64,000 bases of DNA from Ignisphaera sp. (GTDB lineage: Archaea > Thermoproteota > Thermoprotei_A > Sulfolobales > Ignisphaeraceae). Shown one piece after another: positions 18,208 to 28,540 of the stretch. The position numbers were made by a program, and so were the translations under genes. Within the stretch, counting starts at the first letter, position 1. Every line of letters starts with the position of its first letter. The notes under the pieces were generated by a model. That model saw nothing but the letters and a program-made list of their open reading frames with translations. It had not been told where the DNA came from and ran no database searches. The stretch is taken from positions 522,986 through 586,985 of the forward strand of contig JAVYNU010000001.1 of NCBI GenBank assembly GCA_038735125.1, in the 5' to 3' direction.

Positions 18208-19274
18208 GACACACAATTCTTCTCATTGTATTACACATAATATTGATTACTACACAGTTCGCTTCCTACCCAAGGGTCTATAGCTACCAAAATGTTCTTG
18301 AGAGGCACACTCTTGGATTTCCCTACAATATTTCATCTGAGAGCATCTCGAATATACTCGAATCCGTGTATAAGAGCCTTGGTAACATGTCCCAAGGGTC
18401 TATGGTGTTAAGAGAGGGGAATGTTAGCCAGAGCCTCTATAATATATCTAAGCAAATAAGCGATGAGAAATTGAGAAACATGCTTACAGATATTGCCAAT
18501 AGCTATGCTTTAAATGGTTCTGTTGATAGGGAGACGCTTTTAAAAGCTGTTGAACTAGTTGCAAACTCCAATGCCAGTTTAAGCGATGTAATGCAGTTTC
18601 TTAATGTTGTGAATAGTTTGGCCCAGGCTGAGGGGTATAAAGATGTTGTGGCTATTGGCGAAAATACTGTAGCAAAGCTTTTAGAGAAGTTGGCTAATAG
18701 TACTTGGCTCCAGCAGAAAAGGGTTTTTGTCGGCCAAGTGCCACAAGAACTTGTAGAGGCATTGCCAAAGATACCTCAGGCAATAGAGTCTATGCCTAGC
18801 CTTGGCGCAGCATCTCCACAAATATTTGCACCAAGCATGCAAATACCATCAACACCTCTTCTTATAGATCATGGGCTAGCAGTATTGGTTTTGGGGATTG
18901 CATTGACAATAACCATCATTATTGTTTTTAGAAAGGCTATAACTAATGCCATTAGAAAGGCGTTTGTTTGGAGAAGGGTTGCTGGTGTTGGGGATTGGCA
19001 TGCAAAGACATTTGCGCAGTCTATTAGAAAGGCTGTAGCGAATTATTGGAGGGCTGTAAAATTTATTGAAAGTGTGTATATGGTGAGGAAAGAGGATAGT
19101 ATGACGCATAGAGAATACCTCGTAGCTGTGTCTGGTAGGCTCGAAGGTCTTGGCGCGGTATTTGAGAAGATTACGCAGTTGTATGAAGTGGCTCGGTATG
19201 CCCATAACCCAGGAAACGATGTTGATGAGGAGAGCGAGAAATATTTAAGGATTTTGACTGGTGAAAAGAAATGA
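18204..19274 (+). CDS. Membrane protein with DUF4129-like C-terminal domain
   Basis: The 356-residue protein has a signal peptide or first helix (about 1-22), an extracytoplasmic helical region (about 40-215) rich in Asn/Ser, one membrane helix (about 220-245) and a cytoplasmic tail containing [21 protein letters not shown] and SMTHREYL. That tail layout matches the DUF4129 domain usually found in MoxR/DUF58 operons. TTG 18204 overlaps the MoxR stop by four bases and is preceded by GGTG. Function is unknown; the context suggests a cell-envelope complex matured by the MoxR ATPase. Domain naming is inference. Confidence 0.65.
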   Translation: MRHTILLIVLHIILITTQFASYPRVYSYQNVLERHTLGFPYNISSESISNILESVYKSLGNMSQGSMVLREGNVSQSLYNISKQISDEKLRNMLTDIANSYALNGSVDRETLLKAVELVANSNASLSDVMQFLNVVNSLAQAEGYKDVVAIGENTVAKLLEKLANSTWLQQKRVFVGQVPQELVEALPKIPQAIESMPSLGAASPQIFAPSMQIPSTPLLIDHGLAVLVLGIALTITIIIVFRKAITNAIRKAFVWRRVAGVGDWHAKTFAQSIRKAVANYWRAVKFIESVYMVRKEDSMTHREYLVAVSGRLEGLGAVFEKITQLYEVARYAHNPGNDVDEESEKYLRILTGEKK

Positions 19275-20350
19275 TTAGATTGCTGCTAGAGGTTTTGCCT
19301 AGGATAATAGTAGCGGTTCTACTATTCAGTGTAGCAAACACTTTTATCAACACCATGGATTTGAATATTCTTGGCAACATAATGCGATCACCTGTTGAAA
19401 CAATTTCTCTAATGGTATCACTTGTGCTATCAATTGTGTTGCTTGTTTATCCAACGTCTTTCATCTATGTTCTGGCTCTTGTATCATACTCTGTAGCAAC
19501 AAGACTTAGGGTATCAATGATAACGCCAGAGGCTCTTCTCTCCATTGGTGCTATAGCCATTATGGATCATTTGAAGAGTTTTTATAGAAATCGGCAAGAG
19601 AGATTCATAGAGATTGGTGGGAGGAAGACCATAGCATCAACTTTTGTACCAGTAATAGCAGTAATTGCCATTATTATAGCCGCGTCTCTTCTTGCAAATG
19701 CCTATATATTATCTATACTACCACAGAACATAGCTCAAAAAACCTCGAACAGCTTTGTGAGAGAAATTGTTGTCAACCCCATTTTTGTGCTATCATTTTC
19801 CCTAGCTATCGGTGTAGCCATATATAGAGTAGCAACTGCTTTACCTGAAGTCATAGCAATATATGTAGGTGGGTCTAGAGAGGTCGCTCTGAAGATTCTC
19901 AAGAGCAGAAGAGATGTGGATGTTTATATTGGAACCCCACTAACAATAGTGAAGAGCTTGGCATTGTCAGCTTTATTCACGCCTCCCGCCTATGAATTGG
20001 TAAGCATGCTCATTCTACCATTGCAACAGTCATCAATTTATGCAAACCTTGTTAGGGGTGCTGTAGCAACTATCCTATTTACGGTCATGGGATATGCTAT
20101 GTATAGATTAGAGAAGCCAATTGTTTTAGACCTCAAAACGCTTTTAGTATTATCAATAGTAACGCTACTATTCATCTATGTTGGCGGTGTTATACTATCC
20201 TATAACATGTATAGAGATGTTTTAAATGCATTGACAAAACCGGCAATAGGCTACTTCATGGAGGGCATATCTAATATTTATACAGGATTTTACTCAGATA
20301 TTCTCATATTCTTGGATGGTGTTTCAAAACTTTTTGGTGTTGCCCCATGA
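19271..20350 (+). CDS. Polytopic membrane protein of a MoxR/DUF58 operon
   Basis: I do not recognise the family. The 359 residues contain about nine hydrophobic segments, with short connecting loops and no obvious catalytic motif. The start ATG overlaps the previous stop (ATGA) and is preceded by GGTGAAAAGAA, so it is translationally coupled. It probably forms the membrane core of the complex encoded by this operon. Confidence 0.6.
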   Translation: MIRLLLEVLPRIIVAVLLFSVANTFINTMDLNILGNIMRSPVETISLMVSLVLSIVLLVYPTSFIYVLALVSYSVATRLRVSMITPEALLSIGAIAIMDHLKSFYRNRQERFIEIGGRKTIASTFVPVIAVIAIIIAASLLANAYILSILPQNIAQKTSNSFVREIVVNPIFVLSFSLAIGVAIYRVATALPEVIAIYVGGSREVALKILKSRRDVDVYIGTPLTIVKSLALSALFTPPAYELVSMLILPLQQSSIYANLVRGAVATILFTVMGYAMYRLEKPIVLDLKTLLVLSIVTLLFIYVGGVILSYNMYRDVLNALTKPAIGYFMEGISNIYTGFYSDILIFLDGVSKLFGVAP

Positions 20351-20598
20351 ACAATAGTCGTGTATCCCCAAGGATGAGAGGTGTGCAACTTGCTATATAT
20401 CTAGGCATTGGATTGGCTCTTGCAATACTATCTATTCTATTCCTCATATGGTCTGTTGGATACATGGAGAGGGCATATGTCGGCACATCTCTTATATCGG
20501 CATTGATAGGTTTTACTCTGCTCTCAGCATCGCTATATGTTCTAAGGCTCTCAGCATATGTCTATGCTGTCGAGAAAGGAGAACAGCATGAGAAGTGA
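20347..20598 (+). CDS. Small two-helix membrane protein
   Basis: An 83-residue protein with two membrane helices (about 13-36 and 45-67) and a charged tail. It starts with ATGA over the preceding stop, preceded by GGTG, and its 3' end overlaps the next gene. No family is recognised. Its retention with tight overlaps suggests a real accessory subunit of the MoxR/DUF58 membrane complex. Confidence 0.6.
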   Translation: MNNSRVSPRMRGVQLAIYLGIGLALAILSILFLIWSVGYMERAYVGTSLISALIGFTLLSASLYVLRLSAYVYAVEKGEQHEK

Positions 20599-21979
20599 AA
20601 AAGCTGTTGCAGCTGTCACAATGTCTATGATGCTTGCCCTAATTGCAATAGGGCTTATAGCACTAGCTGAGAAAGGGCCTCCCCAGATCCAGGTCTTCAT
20701 AGGTGCTTCACCATATAACACAGGCCCTATAGGAACATTCAAACTTGTTGAAATACTTAGATCTAGATACCCAAACACATACGCTATTGCGTCTATCCAA
20801 GAGATGGAGAATTTGCTTAGAGGTGGCGACAAATGCTTGTATATAGTGATCTCGCCAGAGATCGGCTACAACAATAGCGATGTGGGCATAATTATGAATA
20901 GCCTTAGAGAGTGTAGATACACATCAGCTTTGATAGCTGATGAATCGACATATTCAAACATTCTTCTGAAGGGGCTAAACTCCTCTATCCGTGTAATGGG
21001 AAACATCATTATAGACTATGTGAATGGACCATACGTATACGCCTTTATCACTATACCATCAAACAGCTCAAACAATGTAACATACTACCTAAGATTGGAT
21101 ATAGCATCAAAGCTTCTTGTAAGTAGTAGCCAAGTACAAGTGACAGGCTATGCCGAGACAGGTGATGTTGTTGCAGCCGAAGAGGTGAGTAATTCGGGTG
21201 TACACGTTTTTGTCATTGGTGATGGATCGATATTTCTGAATCAGGTTCTGGAATCCAATGTAACCACCTATAGAGATTTTGCCTTGGCTCTTGTAGACTA
21301 TCTCTGCAGATTTGATGTAAGCTGTAGGATTGTTGTGGATGGTAGTAGGTATCCGGGGTCCACCCCAGAAAAGTTATACAGTAGTGTGTATATGTACTCT
21401 GATCCAACAACGCTTGTATTGTCATTTATAGCAAGGCTTTTCCACCCATCAACCTGGCTTCCACCAGCTATAGAATTTTCCAATAATGTGTTTAGAGTCA
21501 TATTCTCTATATATAGCCAGTTTATCCTTGTATCATTGGCAATGGGAGTTGCCATATACTTGTTTTTAAAGAGGAGAATTTTCTTTGTTGCTGACCATAG
21601 ACTAGAGGAGCAGAGGGAGATTGAGAGTTTTGTTACAGGTGATTTGAGGGATGCTATTCTAAGAGGGAAGATAAGGCTCTCAAAGCAGGACTTCATAACC
21701 CTTTTCTCAATTGTTGACACAGTTACCCAGACGGTGTATGGGCTTGAGCTATGTGATGAAAGGTTGTTGAACGTGATTCCTAAGAGAGATGTTGCTGAGA
21801 AGTATCTGAATAGAATGTGTAGACTATACAAAAAGGCTTTGGGCAGGAGTTTCCTTCCACTTGTGCTCTCATGGAACAAAACCATAGCTAGAATGATTAG
21901 AGAAAGCGAAGAGTTCCTTTCAATGCTTGGACAAACAATATCTGGAGAAAAAGGCGTTGAATACATTTTAATCAAGTAG
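20588..21979 (+). CDS. DUF4350-type membrane protein of a MoxR/DUF58 operon
   Basis: A protein of about 463 residues with one N-terminal helix (about 3-22), an extracytoplasmic domain resembling DUF4350 (motif NTGPIGTFKLVEILRS, about 35-50), a second membrane helix (about 310-330) and a cytoplasmic helical tail. ATG 20588 is chosen because AAAGGAG lies six bases before it; the longer frame from ATG 20558 lacks such a site. The start overlaps the preceding gene by 11 bases. DUF4350 proteins are regular neighbours of MoxR and DUF58 proteins; their biochemical role is unknown. Confidence 0.65.
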   Translation: MRSEKAVAAVTMSMMLALIAIGLIALAEKGPPQIQVFIGASPYNTGPIGTFKLVEILRSRYPNTYAIASIQEMENLLRGGDKCLYIVISPEIGYNNSDVGIIMNSLRECRYTSALIADESTYSNILLKGLNSSIRVMGNIIIDYVNGPYVYAFITIPSNSSNNVTYYLRLDIASKLLVSSSQVQVTGYAETGDVVAAEEVSNSGVHVFVIGDGSIFLNQVLESNVTTYRDFALALVDYLCRFDVSCRIVVDGSRYPGSTPEKLYSSVYMYSDPTTLVLSFIARLFHPSTWLPPAIEFSNNVFRVIFSIYSQFILVSLAMGVAIYLFLKRRIFFVADHRLEEQREIESFVTGDLRDAILRGKIRLSKQDFITLFSIVDTVTQTVYGLELCDERLLNVIPKRDVAEKYLNRMCRLYKKALGRSFLPLVLSWNKTIARMIRESEEFLSMLGQTISGEKGVEYILIK

Positions 21980-23350
21980 GTGCAACATACATTGATCGAA
22001 GAGGTAACAGCATTAGAGACAACAACACGTGCAAGAGCTTTTCTAGTCTTGTCAGCTCTTCTCATAGCATTTGGAGCTTTATACAGATACGAGATGATAG
22101 CATCTGGCATAGCGTTGCTAGTTTTCTTAGCAGGTGTAAGAGGGTATCTTCTACTAGCTGTTGTAGCACTGAACAAGTGTTCTGCATACATATCGTCTAC
22201 AAGAGGTGTTGAGGGTGAGAAGATATATATAGACGTGGTAATCAAGAACCCAACTAGAATACCAATAGCATTTGCCGAGGTCTCTATTCGATATTCAAGC
22301 TTTTTGAAGTTGGTTGAAGGTGTTAGGGCTGCACTAATATTGGTACCGCCGAAGGGGTACACCAGAATTAGGCTGGGGTTTCAGGCAAGAATTGGAACCC
22401 ACGAAATAGGGCCTATAGACATTGTTTTAAGAGACTTCTTTGCTTTCTACAGGTACAGAGGCTCGTTCAGCTCAGTCGGCTTTGTAAAGGTAATTCCAAG
22501 GGTGTCTGAAGCTGAGGTTAGAAGGCTTCTAGTATTTACAAGATCCACTGGGTTAACAAGATCTAGAAGAAGTGGCTTTGGGACAGAGTTCTATAGTGTT
22601 AGAGAGTATAGAGAAGGTGATGATGTTAGAAGAATACTCTGGAAATACTTCGCATATAAGAGAAGATTTGTTGTTAAAGAGCTTGAACTTGAGACCATGA
22701 ATAGAGTTCTATTCATAGTTGACGGCACAAATAAGATGGTCAGCGGCCCCTATGGCTATACACCATTCGAGTACAGCACAAGGATTGTAGCTTCCATAGC
22801 TAGGTATCTCTCATACAGAGGAGACTATATGGGGCTTATAATAGCTGGGGATAGCAGAACATATTCAACAACTAAATTAGAGAGGGGAAGAAAAGGCTAT
22901 AGAGAAGTACTAGAAACAATAGCTAGTTACCGCTTCGAAGAGTTGTCTATAAGCAAAGATGATTTGGACTCTTCTGACAGATCAATAATGCTACGCGAGG
23001 CTCTTGCAAAAGCTCTTCGAATGCTTCCAAGAGAAAAAAGTTTGGTGTTTATATTCACGTCATATGGAGGTGAAAACCACCTCAATACACTCTCTAGAAT
23101 GGTCCAAAGTCTATCCTCACTAGGAAATGAAGTCTTCATAGTAATACCAATAACAACAACATTTGAGATAAAAGGTCTTCCACAGTGGGGCTATGCAATA
23201 TATAGACTAAAAGTATTTGAGAGAACAAGGATAGAGCTGGAATTTGTTAAAAAACTTAGAGGTAGAGGTGTAAAGGTCATAGCTACAGGAGCAGAGCACA
23301 TACCACAATACATAGTCTCAATGATAGAGTCTGTCTATCAATATCATTAA
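21980..23350 (+). CDS. DUF58 domain protein (VWA-like partner of MoxR)
   Basis: A 456-residue protein with two N-terminal membrane helices (about 15-60), a beta-rich extracytoplasmic or peripheral region and the DUF58 signature YREGDDVRRILWKYFAYKRRFVVKELE (core GDDVRRILW, about 215-225), followed by a VWA-like fold beginning LFIVDGTNKM. DUF58 proteins are the standard partners of MoxR ATPases. GTG 21980 directly follows the preceding stop. The gene ends 82 bases before a convergent gene. The operon as a whole probably builds or maintains a cell-envelope assembly. Confidence 0.85.
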   Translation: MQHTLIEEVTALETTTRARAFLVLSALLIAFGALYRYEMIASGIALLVFLAGVRGYLLLAVVALNKCSAYISSTRGVEGEKIYIDVVIKNPTRIPIAFAEVSIRYSSFLKLVEGVRAALILVPPKGYTRIRLGFQARIGTHEIGPIDIVLRDFFAFYRYRGSFSSVGFVKVIPRVSEAEVRRLLVFTRSTGLTRSRRSGFGTEFYSVREYREGDDVRRILWKYFAYKRRFVVKELELETMNRVLFIVDGTNKMVSGPYGYTPFEYSTRIVASIARYLSYRGDYMGLIIAGDSRTYSTTKLERGRKGYREVLETIASYRFEELSISKDDLDSSDRSIMLREALAKALRMLPREKSLVFIFTSYGGENHLNTLSRMVQSLSSLGNEVFIVIPITTTFEIKGLPQWGYAIYRLKVFERTRIELEFVKKLRGRGVKVIATGAEHIPQYIVSMIESVYQYH

Positions 23351-23432
23351 AGAAGGTTCATGCTCGATAAACCACCTACAACATATCAATGGCTATATAG
23401 AGTCTCTATGCCAATTAATATGCGAAGAATAT

Positions 23433-24245
23433 TTATCTACCTTTGACCACGCTCCACAGACTCTTCATCAAGAGTCTTGTGTCCTCAGACAAGTTCTTTG
23501 TCCTAGTTTCTTTGAATTTTTTGAACATCTCCAAAATCCCGTTGGCAATGTCAACACATTTCTTATCTATGGTTTTCAACAGCCTACATGAAGATACATA
23601 GATACATACTGCCAGAGCTTTGGCCAGGTTGAGCATATCATCCATGTTTTCACAGCCAAGATCCTTATACTGCTCAGCAATAAAATCAGCATAACCATCA
23701 ACTAGGTTGCCCATGCCACCCCCTATTAGAAACTCATAAACATCCATATCCTTCACAACTGTTGTTGCAACATACACGAGTTTAGCCACATCATCTAAAT
23801 CTAATCTAGGAATGTCGCTAGCTTGCAACACTACTGAATAGTATATTGGCGAGCCATGGAGAATAGCATGGGAAACCTCATGGACAATAACCGATTTTAG
23901 GTAATTATCTCCAAGCCTATGGCACTTCTCATAATCTATGTGTATCCTTGGCCAACCCCTCCAAGCCTCATACATAGTAATAAAATCTCCAACAGCGATA
24001 ACGCCTAGCTCAAGGGCTTCGCTTTCCATGAACAAAAGCTTCTGATGTGAAGAACCATAGAAATAGATTTCGAGATACTCAATGCTATCAACCTTCTCAA
24101 TAAAGTCTCTAACAATTCCAAGAACCTTATTCACAAACATGTTTGGAACATCATCAACAACAAACCATTTAATATTTGCAACAACATCCTTCAATTTATT
24201 GTACCTAAATACCAATGTTGCTAGAAAACAGCTATTTTTTATCAA
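23433..24245 (-). CDS. Predicted zinc metallopeptidase-like protein with HEVSH motif
   Basis: The 270-residue protein contains SVIVHEVSHAILHG, an HExxH zinc-binding motif with H122 and H126 counted from TTG 24245, and further acidic residues downstream (for example YADFIAEQY about 185) that could give the third ligand. No signal peptide or membrane segment is seen, so it is likely cytosolic. The start is uncertain: TTG 24245 is the longest, other TTG codons follow, and ATG 24140 is possible. It sits downstream of the minus-strand MoxR/VWA pair, separated by 240 bases that contain three TACCGC elements, so it may have its own regulated promoter. The exact peptidase family is not recognised. 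Confidence 0.6.
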   Translation of the reverse strand: MIKNSCFLATLVFRYNKLKDVVANIKWFVVDDVPNMFVNKVLGIVRDFIEKVDSIEYLEIYFYGSSHQKLLFMESEALELGVIAVGDFITMYEAWRGWPRIHIDYEKCHRLGDNYLKSVIVHEVSHAILHGSPIYYSVVLQASDIPRLDLDDVAKLVYVATTVVKDMDVYEFLIGGGMGNLVDGYADFIAEQYKDLGCENMDDMLNLAKALAVCIYVSSCRLLKTIDKKCVDIANGILEMFKKFKETRTKNLSEDTRLLMKSLWSVVKGR

Positions 24246-24253
24246 TGCTTGAA

Positions 24254-24292
24254 TACCGCGTAAATTGCGGTAAAACTGAGATCTCGTACCGC
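24254..24292 (-). promoter_or_regulatory. TACCGC inverted repeat plus third copy (operator candidate)
   Basis: TACCGC at 24254-24259 and GCGGTA at 24267-24272 form an inverted repeat with a seven-base spacer. A third TACCGC lies at 24287-24292. All are just upstream of the metallopeptidase-like gene in a region otherwise AT-rich, which suggests a regulator site. Confidence 0.4.
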
Positions 24293-24487
24293 AGGATTTG
24301 CAACTGTATTTGTTTCTAGCATTGCAATGTTGATATCATCGTGGCAAACTCTCACATGAAACTCTATAGAAATGGTTATTCCCTTGCTTCAAATGCAAGT
24401 ATTTTATAGACTAGGTATGTGGGTAGACAAAAGCATGACTGCGCCCAGCCCAAGAAACAGAAGCTTTAGAATTATCTAAGCTTTGTT

Positions 24488-25795
24488 CTAGCTTTTGACC
24501 ACCGTTAGCATCTCCTTGTCTGAGAGTCTGACAACCTTCATGTAGTTGTCGCTTATTTCTCTAAGGTCTTCGTTGTCCCCCATTATCATTACCGATATTA
24601 GTCTTGCCTTAGCATGTATAAGGGCTTTTTTGACGAGGCTTTTCGCTATCCTGTCTTCGCCATCTGTTATCAGTATTATATCGCTAGCCTCTTTAGCTCC
24701 TGACTTTAGTATGTCGTTGCATGCTGTCATAAGGGCTTTTGATATGTCTGTTCCACCCCCATTTCTTATCATTGCTATGTACTCTAGCAATTTCGCTACG
24801 TAGCTTGGCTTTGTGTTTGGCTTTATGGACATAATTTCATATGGTTCTGAGTCAAAGAATCTTATGTAGAATGCTCTTCTCTCTAGTCTGCTTCTCATGA
24901 ATAGTGCTAGAGCTGTTGCTTTTGCCCATAGAATCTTGTTTCCATCCATGCTACCAGACTTGTCTAGCAAAACATATATGGGTCCCATGGTCAAGTACAT
25001 AACTTTTTCGAATAAGAGCAGATCTCCTTCAGCTATCTTTGTATAGAAGTATATTTGTGGGTATGCAAGCTCTGTATAAACAATTCTCTCTATGTCTGAC
25101 CCCCTAGAATAGCCCTCTATCTCACCTCTCTGATACCCAACTCTCTTCTTCTTAACAGCTGATACAATATCTGGTATCCTGGTCAAGACATTTAGAATGT
25201 TCTTGATGTCTGTATTTCTAACTAATCTCAAAACAGTTGTAACGTCGTCGTCGAGGCTGAGTGTATGTCCTACACCCGCCTTATATCCATAGACAAAGTG
25301 TTGAACTTCTTTAACAGTTTCAGCTGAGTCAGCGGTTTTCTTAATTGCATTTTTTACAGCCTCCTCAAAGCTCTTTCCACCCTCTCCCTCATCTTCATTT
25401 TGCTGTTGATTGCGCATGCCACTTTCTCCTCTTCCACTACCCCGCTCAATCTCCTTCTCTTCGTTACCAAGCTCAGAAAACAGGTTGAGGAGAAATAGTG
25501 TTCCTAAGGCAACCGAGGCAAAGCTGTCAGCAACTGTGTATAGCCTAAGCTTCTTAGCCTCCTCATCAGAGAGCATAGTCTTTATCAACTTGTATTGTCT
25601 CTCCTTACCCAGAGGGACATCAGGTACCTCGATTACCTGTGGAAATGGTAGGTACAAGGTGTAGTATACGTCTATGGCCATTTCAAGTGGTATCTCAATC
25701 CCGCCCTTCAGCCTCTTTAGGTTGTCTAGAATCTTCTGGCCCTTGTATCTGGTGAATGGGTCTAGATAATCTATGTTCTTCAACACGCCTGGCAT
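24488..25795 (-). CDS. VWA-domain protein, partner of MoxR ATPase
   Basis: The 435-residue cytosolic protein ends in a von Willebrand A domain with a complete metal-ion-dependent adhesion site: LLDKSGSMDG (DxSxS, about residue 285), the threonine of GGGTDISKA and ITDGEDR. A glutamate/glycine-rich linker (about 125-150) separates it from an N-terminal helical domain. It pairs with the MoxR-type ATPase whose stop overlaps its ATG by one base. Together they resemble the RavA/ViaA or MoxR/CoxE type of chaperone pair. The target is unknown. Confidence 0.85.
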   Translation of the reverse strand: MPGVLKNIDYLDPFTRYKGQKILDNLKRLKGGIEIPLEMAIDVYYTLYLPFPQVIEVPDVPLGKERQYKLIKTMLSDEEAKKLRLYTVADSFASVALGTLFLLNLFSELGNEEKEIERGSGRGESGMRNQQQNEDEGEGGKSFEEAVKNAIKKTADSAETVKEVQHFVYGYKAGVGHTLSLDDDVTTVLRLVRNTDIKNILNVLTRIPDIVSAVKKKRVGYQRGEIEGYSRGSDIERIVYTELAYPQIYFYTKIAEGDLLLFEKVMYLTMGPIYVLLDKSGSMDGNKILWAKATALALFMRSRLERRAFYIRFFDSEPYEIMSIKPNTKPSYVAKLLEYIAMIRNGGGTDISKALMTACNDILKSGAKEASDIILITDGEDRIAKSLVKKALIHAKARLISVMIMGDNEDLREISDNYMKVVRLSDKEMLTVVKS

Positions 25796-26970
25796 TATCT
25801 ACCCTCAATCTTTCTTTTTATCTTGTCTAGCAACTCATTTATCTGCTCAACAACCTCCATAGCCTTTTTCTGAACCTTCTCATCACTACTCTCCCTCATC
25901 ATAGACAAAACTCTGTCTCTTGTAGACTCTAAGTCTCTGTATATCTCTAAAAGCCTGTACTCGACAAATCGGGAGTTCACTGATGGGAATGATGCTATGT
26001 AGTTTCCAACTTCTTTTATACTCATGGTTATATCTTCTAACTCCCTCAGGTATTTGTATGGGGTTCTAAGCTCTTCAGAGAGAATAATATTTACCTTCTC
26101 AAAATCATCTATATCGTGTGGAGCTATGAATTTTAGAACCATTAGATCCTCTTCAACGGCCTGGAACCTTCCATTCAATATCGCATTTGCAGCAATAACC
26201 TTTAGAGCTTTACCTTTTCTTCTATCAGTCAAGTGAATATTCTTTGACTCAAAAACAGAGAATATCTTTAGAAGCTTAGTCTCCACAGAGCTGAAGCTAA
26301 CCTCAAACAACATTTTATGTAGTCTCTCAAGGGCATTCTTATCAATTGTCACCTCCGGGTGTTGATAACCAAACCTCTCAATATCCCAGGCCTTCCTCAG
26401 AAGCTGTTTCCATAGCTCATCTGGCAAAGGCTTCACATAGTGTCTAAGCAGAAACCTGTCATAGAGAGCCTCAAGCTCCGGCTCTTGGGGAACCTCGTTG
26501 CTAGCTCCAAAAAGGCTCCATAGAGCAACCCTAATCTCTGTGTATCCATCGTAGAAGAGCCTTTCATTCATTATAGTTAGAAGCGTGTTTAGAATGGCTG
26601 AGTTGGCCTTGAATATCTCATCTAGAAAAGCTATCTCGGCTTCTGGCAACTTGTTCGAGGTTATTCTAATGTATTTGCCGTCCTTCAGAGCATTGATGTC
26701 TAGAGGTCCGAATAGCTCTGCAGGCTCTGTGTATTTGGTTAACAGATATGTGAAGCACTTCATATTGAGAATTTGAGCAGCTCTTCTAATTAATGCGCTT
26801 TTAGCTGTTCCAGGCTCGCCTATGAGAACGGCATGCTCCTTTGTTAGAAGGGCTAGGAGAATGACTCTTGCCTCTTCTTCTCTGCCAACAAAAGGCTTTG
26901 AAAGCTCGTTTAAAACCTTTTGAAGTACGCTCAAATCCTCTCTGCCAACACCTTGGCTATTTGCTTGCAT
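25795..26970 (-). CDS. MoxR/RavA-type AAA+ ATPase
   Basis: A 391-residue ATPase with Walker [11 protein letters not shown] (about residue 36), Walker [16 protein letters not shown] (about 97-110), the MoxR-type NERLFYDG insert, sensor 1 FGASNEVP and a long C-terminal helical region ending in a coiled coil (about 325-390). The longer C-terminus distinguishes it from the plus-strand MoxR and makes it closer to RavA. It overlaps the stop of the upstream peptidase gene by 14 bases and the VWA gene by one base, so all three appear to be one transcript. Confidence 0.88.
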   Translation of the reverse strand: MQANSQGVGREDLSVLQKVLNELSKPFVGREEEARVILLALLTKEHAVLIGEPGTAKSALIRRAAQILNMKCFTYLLTKYTEPAELFGPLDINALKDGKYIRITSNKLPEAEIAFLDEIFKANSAILNTLLTIMNERLFYDGYTEIRVALWSLFGASNEVPQEPELEALYDRFLLRHYVKPLPDELWKQLLRKAWDIERFGYQHPEVTIDKNALERLHKMLFEVSFSSVETKLLKIFSVFESKNIHLTDRRKGKALKVIAANAILNGRFQAVEEDLMVLKFIAPHDIDDFEKVNIILSEELRTPYKYLRELEDITMSIKEVGNYIASFPSVNSRFVEYRLLEIYRDLESTRDRVLSMMRESSDEKVQKKAMEVVEQINELLDKIKRKIEGR

Positions 26971-28540
26971 AGCTATCCACTTGAGATTTACACGCTCCGC
27001 GGATTATATATCTTAGCAAATCTATATTAAATCTATAGTTTATATGACACCCATTAACATTTTCAATAGTGCCTAGCGGAACAGAATAAACCCCGTCTTT
27101 GCACATAAGAATCCTAGTGAACTCCCTAACACCAAGCCTCTCCCTGATATACATCCCAACATAGGATTTTAGAGCAAGCCTCTCAAAGGTTTTCAGATAG
27201 AGTCTCTTTTGCATTGCCCCGCATTTTTTTAATTCTGTAAAGAAATGGTATAGAGACTCTAAGACTTCTAGACTAGGGGGATCTCCTCCAATTTCAGACG
27301 CAAGAACGTTTTCAACGATACTCAAATCCAATGATCTATCTCTGCTCACAGCCCTTATAACATTTATGGTTATCTCAGCAAACTTCTGAATAGCATCAAC
27401 ACTAACATTGCTAACAACATCTAAATCGCTGTGATAGATTCCGCTTTCCAATGCCTTATGAAAAGAGTTTATAGTAGCAGACGGTATCCCCACAACTGAA
27501 AAAGAGAATGAATCGAAAATTATATTGTCATTGACAACATCGAGATTAAGACCGTCATTCACTATTGCACTTCTCAGAATGGGGCTTGATGTTGAGACAC
27601 GCACATCGTTACTATAAACAACATCTATATTGATAACTGCTTCAACTTCTTCAAAAAGCCTATAGAAATTTTTGGAAACAAAGTGCCTAGACCCAACAAG
27701 CCAGTAGAAAGAGCTTAGCCTTTGTGGGAAACCCTCTTCAGCTGTGAAAAGAGCTAGTGCCAAGCCTCTTTTAACGCTGTTGAGGCTAGTCATATTCTTA
27801 AATAGAGTTGTTGCTAATGCTACACCCAAAACATTGTCTGAGGCTCCTGAAAGCCAATGGTCATGGTGAGCAACAATATATATCTCCCTGTCTCCACTAC
27901 CATACGATTTCGCTATAAAGTTATATCCATAGGACTCTCTCGTCGCAGATTTTGCCAGTATCCTCGCCTTATCTGATTCAATGATTTTTTTGGCAACATA
28001 CGATGGAACCACTATCACAGGTGTTTTAACAGGTGATGATCGATCATATGCAGCAATTAGATTGCTTAACACAACTATTCTTCTTATTGTGTTTAGATTG
28101 TCAGAGAAAATGATTAGACTAGGTTCATGTTCACCCAAAGCTCTTGCAATAGTTGCTATATCATCGGGATCCCTAGGTGTTTCAACAACAACAACCTTGT
28201 TCTGTAAGCTCCTCTCTGTGAAGCTTCGCTTCACAGCTTGCTCAGCGTTCATCGCAATTATACTGCTTTTTGCTACTTCCTCATCTAAATTCGTTTGGAT
28301 TGGTGGCTGTATAGCACATCTGTAAGTGTCTCCATCAATTTCAATAACACAGTAGTCTTCATGCCACGAGGTAACGGGGACAGGGTCGAGATATATGCTA
28401 TCAGAATGGTCCTCCACAAAACCTCTAAGAATATTTAGAAGGGCCAGCTCTTTATCAGAACCTGCAACAACTTCTCCAAAGCTACTAACAGTGTTTGCTA
28501 TTCTTATTGTCTCTCTTACCACATGATTCAAATTCTTCAC
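26957..28540 (-). CDS. M28-family metallopeptidase-like protein
   Basis: The 527-residue protein has the M28 zinc-peptidase core: [18 protein letters not shown] (first metal ligands, about residue 218), FTAEEGFP (catalytic Glu pair, about 262) and [10 protein letters not shown] (about 303), with a further HSDLDV near 375. An N-terminal portion resembles the protease-associated insert common in this family. No signal peptide is evident, so it may be cytosolic. GTG 28540 overlaps the stop of the upstream permease gene by four bases. Its place between a MacB-like exporter and a MoxR/VWA pair suggests a linked role in processing exported or surface proteins, which is inference. Confidence 0.75.
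   Translation of the reverse strand: MKNLNHVVRETIRIANTVSSFGEVVAGSDKELALLNILRGFVEDHSDSIYLDPVPVTSWHEDYCVIEIDGDTYRCAIQPPIQTNLDEEVAKSSIIAMNAEQAVKRSFTERSLQNKVVVVETPRDPDDIATIARALGEHEPSLIIFSDNLNTIRRIVVLSNLIAAYDRSSPVKTPVIVVPSYVAKKIIESDKARILAKSATRESYGYNFIAKSYGSGDREIYIVAHHDHWLSGASDNVLGVALATTLFKNMTSLNSVKRGLALALFTAEEGFPQRLSSFYWLVGSRHFVSKNFYRLFEEVEAVINIDVVYSNDVRVSTSSPILRSAIVNDGLNLDVVNDNIIFDSFSFSVVGIPSATINSFHKALESGIYHSDLDVVSNVSVDAIQKFAEITINVIRAVSRDRSLDLSIVENVLASEIGGDPPSLEVLESLYHFFTELKKCGAMQKRLYLKTFERLALKSYVGMYIRERLGVREFTRILMCKDGVYSVPLGTIENVNGCHINYRFNIDLLRYIIRGACKSQVDSYASK

Noticed and set aside
21298..22362. Minus-strand 354-codon frame
   Set aside because: Overlaps the DUF4350 and DUF58 genes, both with clear domains; no motif, no promoter or RBS in the right place.
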